64,000 nt of DNA from DTU015 sp964641455 (GTDB taxonomy: Bacteria; Bacillota; Sulfobacillia; Fermentithermobacillales; Fermentithermobacillaceae): positions 1 through 64,000 of the forward strand of contig CAZXLH010000006.1 in NCBI GenBank assembly GCA_964641455.1. Direction: 5' to 3'. Positions 60,801 to 64,000 of the stretch are shown here, one piece after another. The notes beneath the pieces are model-generated. The model was not told where the DNA came from, ran no database searches, and worked only from the letters and a program-made list of their open reading frames with translations. The position numbers were made by a program, and so were the translations under genes. Each line of letters begins with the position of its first letter. Within the stretch, counting starts at the first letter, position 1.

Positions 60801-62336
60801 ATGTCAGGCTTTGCTACATCTCTTACCAGAGGTATCAAAGACACATGGGCGGGCTTGGAGAAGCCACAAAAGGTGGCAGTCATACTAGGCGGCACTGTTG
60901 TTTTTGTGTTGCTAATTGTTCTTGTGGTTTTCTCGGCTAAAGGCCCAACATATGAGATTTTGTGGTCAAACCTTGACCCGGTTGATGCAGGCGCTATAGT
61001 AAATGAACTTGAAAAGCAAAACATACCGTACAAACTGGATGACAACGGAAACACTATAAAAGTACCTTCAGACCAGGTTCACAGGACAAGACTGTCCCTT
61101 GCCACTATGGGGCTTCCGTCTTCTGGGATCGTAGGATTCGAAAGCATAGACTCAAGTGGGATTTGGTCTACCGATTTTGAACGCAAAGTTCAGTATGTAA
61201 GGGCGCTTTCAGGAGAACTTACAAGGACAATCAAGGCCATATCCGGAGTAGATGACGCACGGGTTCATATTGTGCTGCCCGAGCCTACGGTGTTTGTATC
61301 GCAGCAACAGCCTGCTACTGCTGCTGTGCTTATAAAAACCAAACCTGGGCAGGAACTTTCACTGGCGTCTGTGCGTGGGGTTGTAAATTTGGTGTCAAGG
61401 TCAGTGGAAGGCTTGACACCGGAAAACGTTACGGTGGTAGATGCTTCAGGCAAACTCTTATCCCAGGACCTGGCATACAGCCAAGGTGAACACGTCGATT
61501 TACCGTTAAACTCAGTGCTCGAACTCACGTTTGCTACTGAAAGAGAATTGGAAAACCGTTTGCTTACTTTACTTAGCTCTGTGCTAGGGCCAGGCAATGT
61601 TGTATGCCAAGTCCGGGCTGATTTGAATATGGACAAAGTGAAGATAACAGACACTACATATGAGACTGAGCCGCCTGGAATTCTCAGAAGCACTCAAGAA
61701 ACTTCAGAAGTTTACCAGGGTACCGGACAGCCGCCCGGCGGACAGGCCGGTGGACTTGATGTTCCTTCTTATGGGACCTCAGGGCAAGGAGAATCCCATT
61801 ACGAGCGCAGTGAAACCCTTAGAAATTATGAAGTCAATGAGACTGTTACAGAAACCTTGATAACTCCGGGAACAATTCAAAAACTATCAGTTGCAGTTGT
61901 TGTTAACAGAGATTTGGATGAAGCAGAAAGAGACATTATTACAGAAACTGTTTCGGCTGCATTGGGCCTGGATCCCGGAAGGCAAGATCAGATATCTGTC
62001 ACAGGCCTAATTTTTGATACGAGTTTGGCTCGAGCATTTGATCGTCCCATTGAGGATTCAAAACCATTGCCACGAATATACATCTATGCCATTGCAATTG
62101 CAGCTGCCCTTATCATTGGCACAATTATCTTGATCTTAGCCAGGCGTAGACGCGAAGCAGCCCTTGAAGAAATCAGTGAACCCTTGCCTGATGTGGTTTT
62201 AGAAAGTGCTCCTGCTATTTCTCCTGAACTAATGGCACGGCAAAGGAGCCGGGAAAATATTGAAAGGCTTACCCGCACAGACCCGAAACTCGTGGCCACT
62301 TTAGTCAAATCCTGGCTATTGGAGGATGAGCGATGA
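60801..62336 (+). CDS. fliF: Flagellar MS-ring protein FliF
   Basis: The 511-residue protein has two membrane helices (VAVILGGTVVFVLLIVLVVF near residue 25 and IYAIAIAAALIIGTIILILA near 430), ring-building motifs with FERKVQYVRALSGELTRTI and HIVLPEP between them, and a C-terminal FliG-binding tail (ELMARQRSRENIERLT). ATG 60801 has AGGTAGGTG six bases upstream; GTG 60795 overlaps the site. Confidence 0.96.
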   Translation: MSGFATSLTRGIKDTWAGLEKPQKVAVILGGTVVFVLLIVLVVFSAKGPTYEILWSNLDPVDAGAIVNELEKQNIPYKLDDNGNTIKVPSDQVHRTRLSLATMGLPSSGIVGFESIDSSGIWSTDFERKVQYVRALSGELTRTIKAISGVDDARVHIVLPEPTVFVSQQQPATAAVLIKTKPGQELSLASVRGVVNLVSRSVEGLTPENVTVVDASGKLLSQDLAYSQGEHVDLPLNSVLELTFATERELENRLLTLLSSVLGPGNVVCQVRADLNMDKVKITDTTYETEPPGILRSTQETSEVYQGTGQPPGGQAGGLDVPSYGTSGQGESHYERSETLRNYEVNETVTETLITPGTIQKLSVAVVVNRDLDEAERDIITETVSAALGLDPGRQDQISVTGLIFDTSLARAFDRPIEDSKPLPRIYIYAIAIAAALIIGTIILILARRRREAALEEISEPLPDVVLESAPAISPELMARQRSRENIERLTRTDPKLVATLVKSWLLEDER

Positions 62337-63352
62337 TGAGCAGTTATACCGCAGGCCTGTCAGGCAGAGAAAAAGCAGCAATACTTATGATTACTTTAGG
62401 GCCGGATCTCTCAGCACAGGTAATGAAGCATTTAAGCGAAGAAGATATTGATGTAGTAACTTTGCAAATTGCCTCTACCCAGCGGGTAGAACAGGAAGTT
62501 AAAGACAAAGTGCTTGAAGAGTTCAACGATATGTGCCTTGCCCAGGAATACCTGGAAGAAGGCGGCATTGAATATGCCAAGAAACTACTGGAGAAGGCGC
62601 TGGGGAAAGATCAGGCAAGGACAGTCTTAACAAGGCTAACCTCATCCCTGCAGGTGAGGCCGTTTGACACAGTCAGAAAATCTGACGGAGCTCAGATACT
62701 CAATTTCCTTGAAGGTGAATCACCTCAGACAATTGCCTTGGTGCTGAGTTATTTATCCCCATCTCAATCAGCGGCGATTCTGGCGTCACTGGAACCTGAT
62801 CTGCAGGTAGAAGTGGCCAGGAGAATTTCGCTGATGGATCGAACGAGTCCTGATGTGGTGAAAGAAATTGAACGAATATTGGAGCGCAAGATTCTTTCTC
62901 TGGTGGGCCAGGATTATGCCCAAGCCGGGGGAATCGAGGCTATTGTTGATATTCTTAACAATGTTGACAGGCAAACTGAAAGAACCATACTAAGTGCTTT
63001 GGAGATGGAATCTCCTGATCTTGCTGAAGAGATCAAGCGAAGAATGTTTCTCTTTGAAGACATTGTTTACCTCGATGACAGATCTGTCCAGCGATTTTTG
63101 CGTGATGTTGACTTAAGCAGAGACCTTCCTCTTGCACTGAAAACTGCTTCAGAAGAGGTCAAGAACAAATTTTACAGAAACATGTCGTCGCGTGCTGTGG
63201 AAACGCTAAAGGAAAGCATAGATTATCTTGGCCCGGTGAGGGTACGTGACGTAGAGGAAGCTCAGCAGCGTATTGTGGCGCTCATACGCCGGCTTGAAGA
63301 ACAAGGCGAAATAATCATCGGCAGGGGAGGAGGCGACGAAATAATTGTCTAG
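62333..63352 (+). CDS. fliG: Flagellar motor switch protein FliG
   Basis: The 339-residue protein has the FliG N, middle and C domains: SGREKAAILMITLGPDLSAQ, the EFNDM segment, EHPQ-like ESPQTIALVLSYLSP, and the C-terminal torque helix with VEEAQQRIVALIRRLEEQGE. Its ATG overlaps the fliF TGA (ATGA), implying coupling. It sets torque and rotor switching. Confidence 0.96.
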   Translation: MMSSYTAGLSGREKAAILMITLGPDLSAQVMKHLSEEDIDVVTLQIASTQRVEQEVKDKVLEEFNDMCLAQEYLEEGGIEYAKKLLEKALGKDQARTVLTRLTSSLQVRPFDTVRKSDGAQILNFLEGESPQTIALVLSYLSPSQSAAILASLEPDLQVEVARRISLMDRTSPDVVKEIERILERKILSLVGQDYAQAGGIEAIVDILNNVDRQTERTILSALEMESPDLAEEIKRRMFLFEDIVYLDDRSVQRFLRDVDLSRDLPLALKTASEEVKNKFYRNMSSRAVETLKESIDYLGPVRVRDVEEAQQRIVALIRRLEEQGEIIIGRGGGDEIIV

Positions 63353-63353
63353 G

Positions 63354-64000
63354 GTGTTTAGAGTAGAGGGCTGTCGTACTGTGTGGATTCCTCCTGCTTA
63401 TGAAGAGAAACACGAGGATCTTCCTGAGATTGATCCTGAGGAAATTCTGAATAAAGCCAGTTCCGAGGCCTTAACTATGGAAAAGGAGGCTAGAAGGCAA
63501 GCTGCCCTGATTATCGAAGATGCCCAAAAGAAGGGGCTTGAGTATCGCAAACAAGCAGAAAGATTGGGGTTTGAAGCCGGTTATAAGAAAGGGACAGCCA
63601 AAGGGCTCAGCGAGGCACAAGAACTTATAAACCAGGCGAGAGCGGTCCTGGAGGCCTCGAAAGAGGCTTATGACATGTATATAGAGCAAATGGAACCCAA
63701 ATTACTTGCGCTGGCTTTGGAGGTTGCCAGGAAAATAATTGGTGAGTCGCTGTCCCATGATCCGGAATTGGTTTTTTCCATGCTGAGGCAGGGATTAGAC
63801 GCCATAGGTGATGAGCACGAGTTTACGCTACGGGTTAATCCTAAACTGGTAGCGCTTATTGAAGGCGGCAAACAAGAATTTCAAACACAGCATAATATTA
63901 GGTCTATAGAAGTTGTCGGAGATGATTTTATTTCAGACGGACTAATTGTGGAAACATCTTGCGGGCAAATCGATGCTACTGTTGAGACTCAAATCGAGAA
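63354..64000 (+). CDS. fliH: Flagellar assembly protein FliH (5' part, runs off the window)
   Basis: From GTG 63354, or GTG 63381 with AGAGGG ten bases before, the frame stays open to the window end (215 codons). It has the Ala/Glu-rich coiled coil (KASSEALTMEKEARRQAALI), the GFEAGYKKGTAKGL repeat and the C-terminal LEVARKIIGESLSHDPELV helix of FliH. It regulates the export ATPase FliI. It follows fliG by one base. Confidence 0.92.
   Translation, partial: MFRVEGCRTVWIPPAYEEKHEDLPEIDPEEILNKASSEALTMEKEARRQAALIIEDAQKKGLEYRKQAERLGFEAGYKKGTAKGLSEAQELINQARAVLEASKEAYDMYIEQMEPKLLALALEVARKIIGESLSHDPELVFSMLRQGLDAIGDEHEFTLRVNPKLVALIEGGKQEFQTQHNIRSIEVVGDDFISDGLIVETSCGQIDATVETQIE

Overview
The window comes from the chromosome of a spore-forming, flagellated, probably anaerobic member of the Bacillota (Firmicutes), likely a Clostridia-type lineage. 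The evidence is an uninterrupted sigma-K gene with a pro-sequence, sleB-ypeB, a gerA-gerB-gerC germinant receptor operon, CotF-like coat proteins, CodY, a flg/fli operon, many AGGAGG ribosome sites with TTG and GTG starts, and two aldo/keto reductases fused to ferredoxin domains. An archaeal-type fructose-bisphosphate aldolase/phosphatase and an SDH-type ClpP-like protease hint at thermophily, but this is inference. Two runs of N (29176-29275 and 60545-60646) mark it as a draft or metagenome assembly. No rRNA, tRNA, CRISPR array, prophage or insertion sequence was seen.

Layout. 1-6730: an NtrB/NtrC-like two-component system followed by a textbook sigma-54 promoter driving a glutaconate-type CoA-transferase pair and a thiolase, a functional look-alike of atoSC-atoDAB. 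6724-11330: dinB, a ferredoxin-fused aldo/keto reductase, an SDH-type protease and an MFS transporter. 11368-13901: SAM-I riboswitch and metNIQ. 14139-18947: proS, alaS, ireB. 19010-24172: a block (M28 peptidase, rhomboid, FBP aldolase/phosphatase, second ferredoxin-fused reductase) that separates ireB from its usual partner ruvX. 24215-29418: ruvX fused to DUF1292, mltG, sleB, ypeB and two coat-type genes. 29515-34243: galT, glgA, a GT4 glycosyltransferase and galU. 34427-40852: a tiny ORF coupled to a penicillin-binding protein, a TPR/F420-ligase-like fusion, sigK, yqeG, a degenerate PilT-like ATPase and a LuxR protein with a dead receiver. 41361-47843: trpS, comM/yifB, yraN, MATE, methyltransferase, rnhB. 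47923-52166: ger operon on the minus strand. 52417-64000: dprA-topA-xerC-hslV-hslU-codY-flgB-flgC-fliE-fliF-fliG-fliH, the Bacillus subtilis order but without trmFO, with a c-di-GMP-I riboswitch between codY and flgB.

How the genes work together. Nutrient and signal inputs are wired to local operons by recognisable cis elements: SAM to methionine uptake, c-di-GMP to flagella, and an NtrC-type activator to acyl-CoA metabolism. Sporulation genes (sigK, coat, sleB/ypeB, ger, PBP) are scattered between housekeeping blocks. The most unusual items are the RuvX-DUF1292 fusion, the TPR/CofE-like fusion just upstream of sigK, the adjacent pseudo-PilT and pseudo-receiver LuxR pair, the N-terminal extension of HslV, and the two ferredoxin-reductase paralogues, one of which lacks the catalytic lysine.
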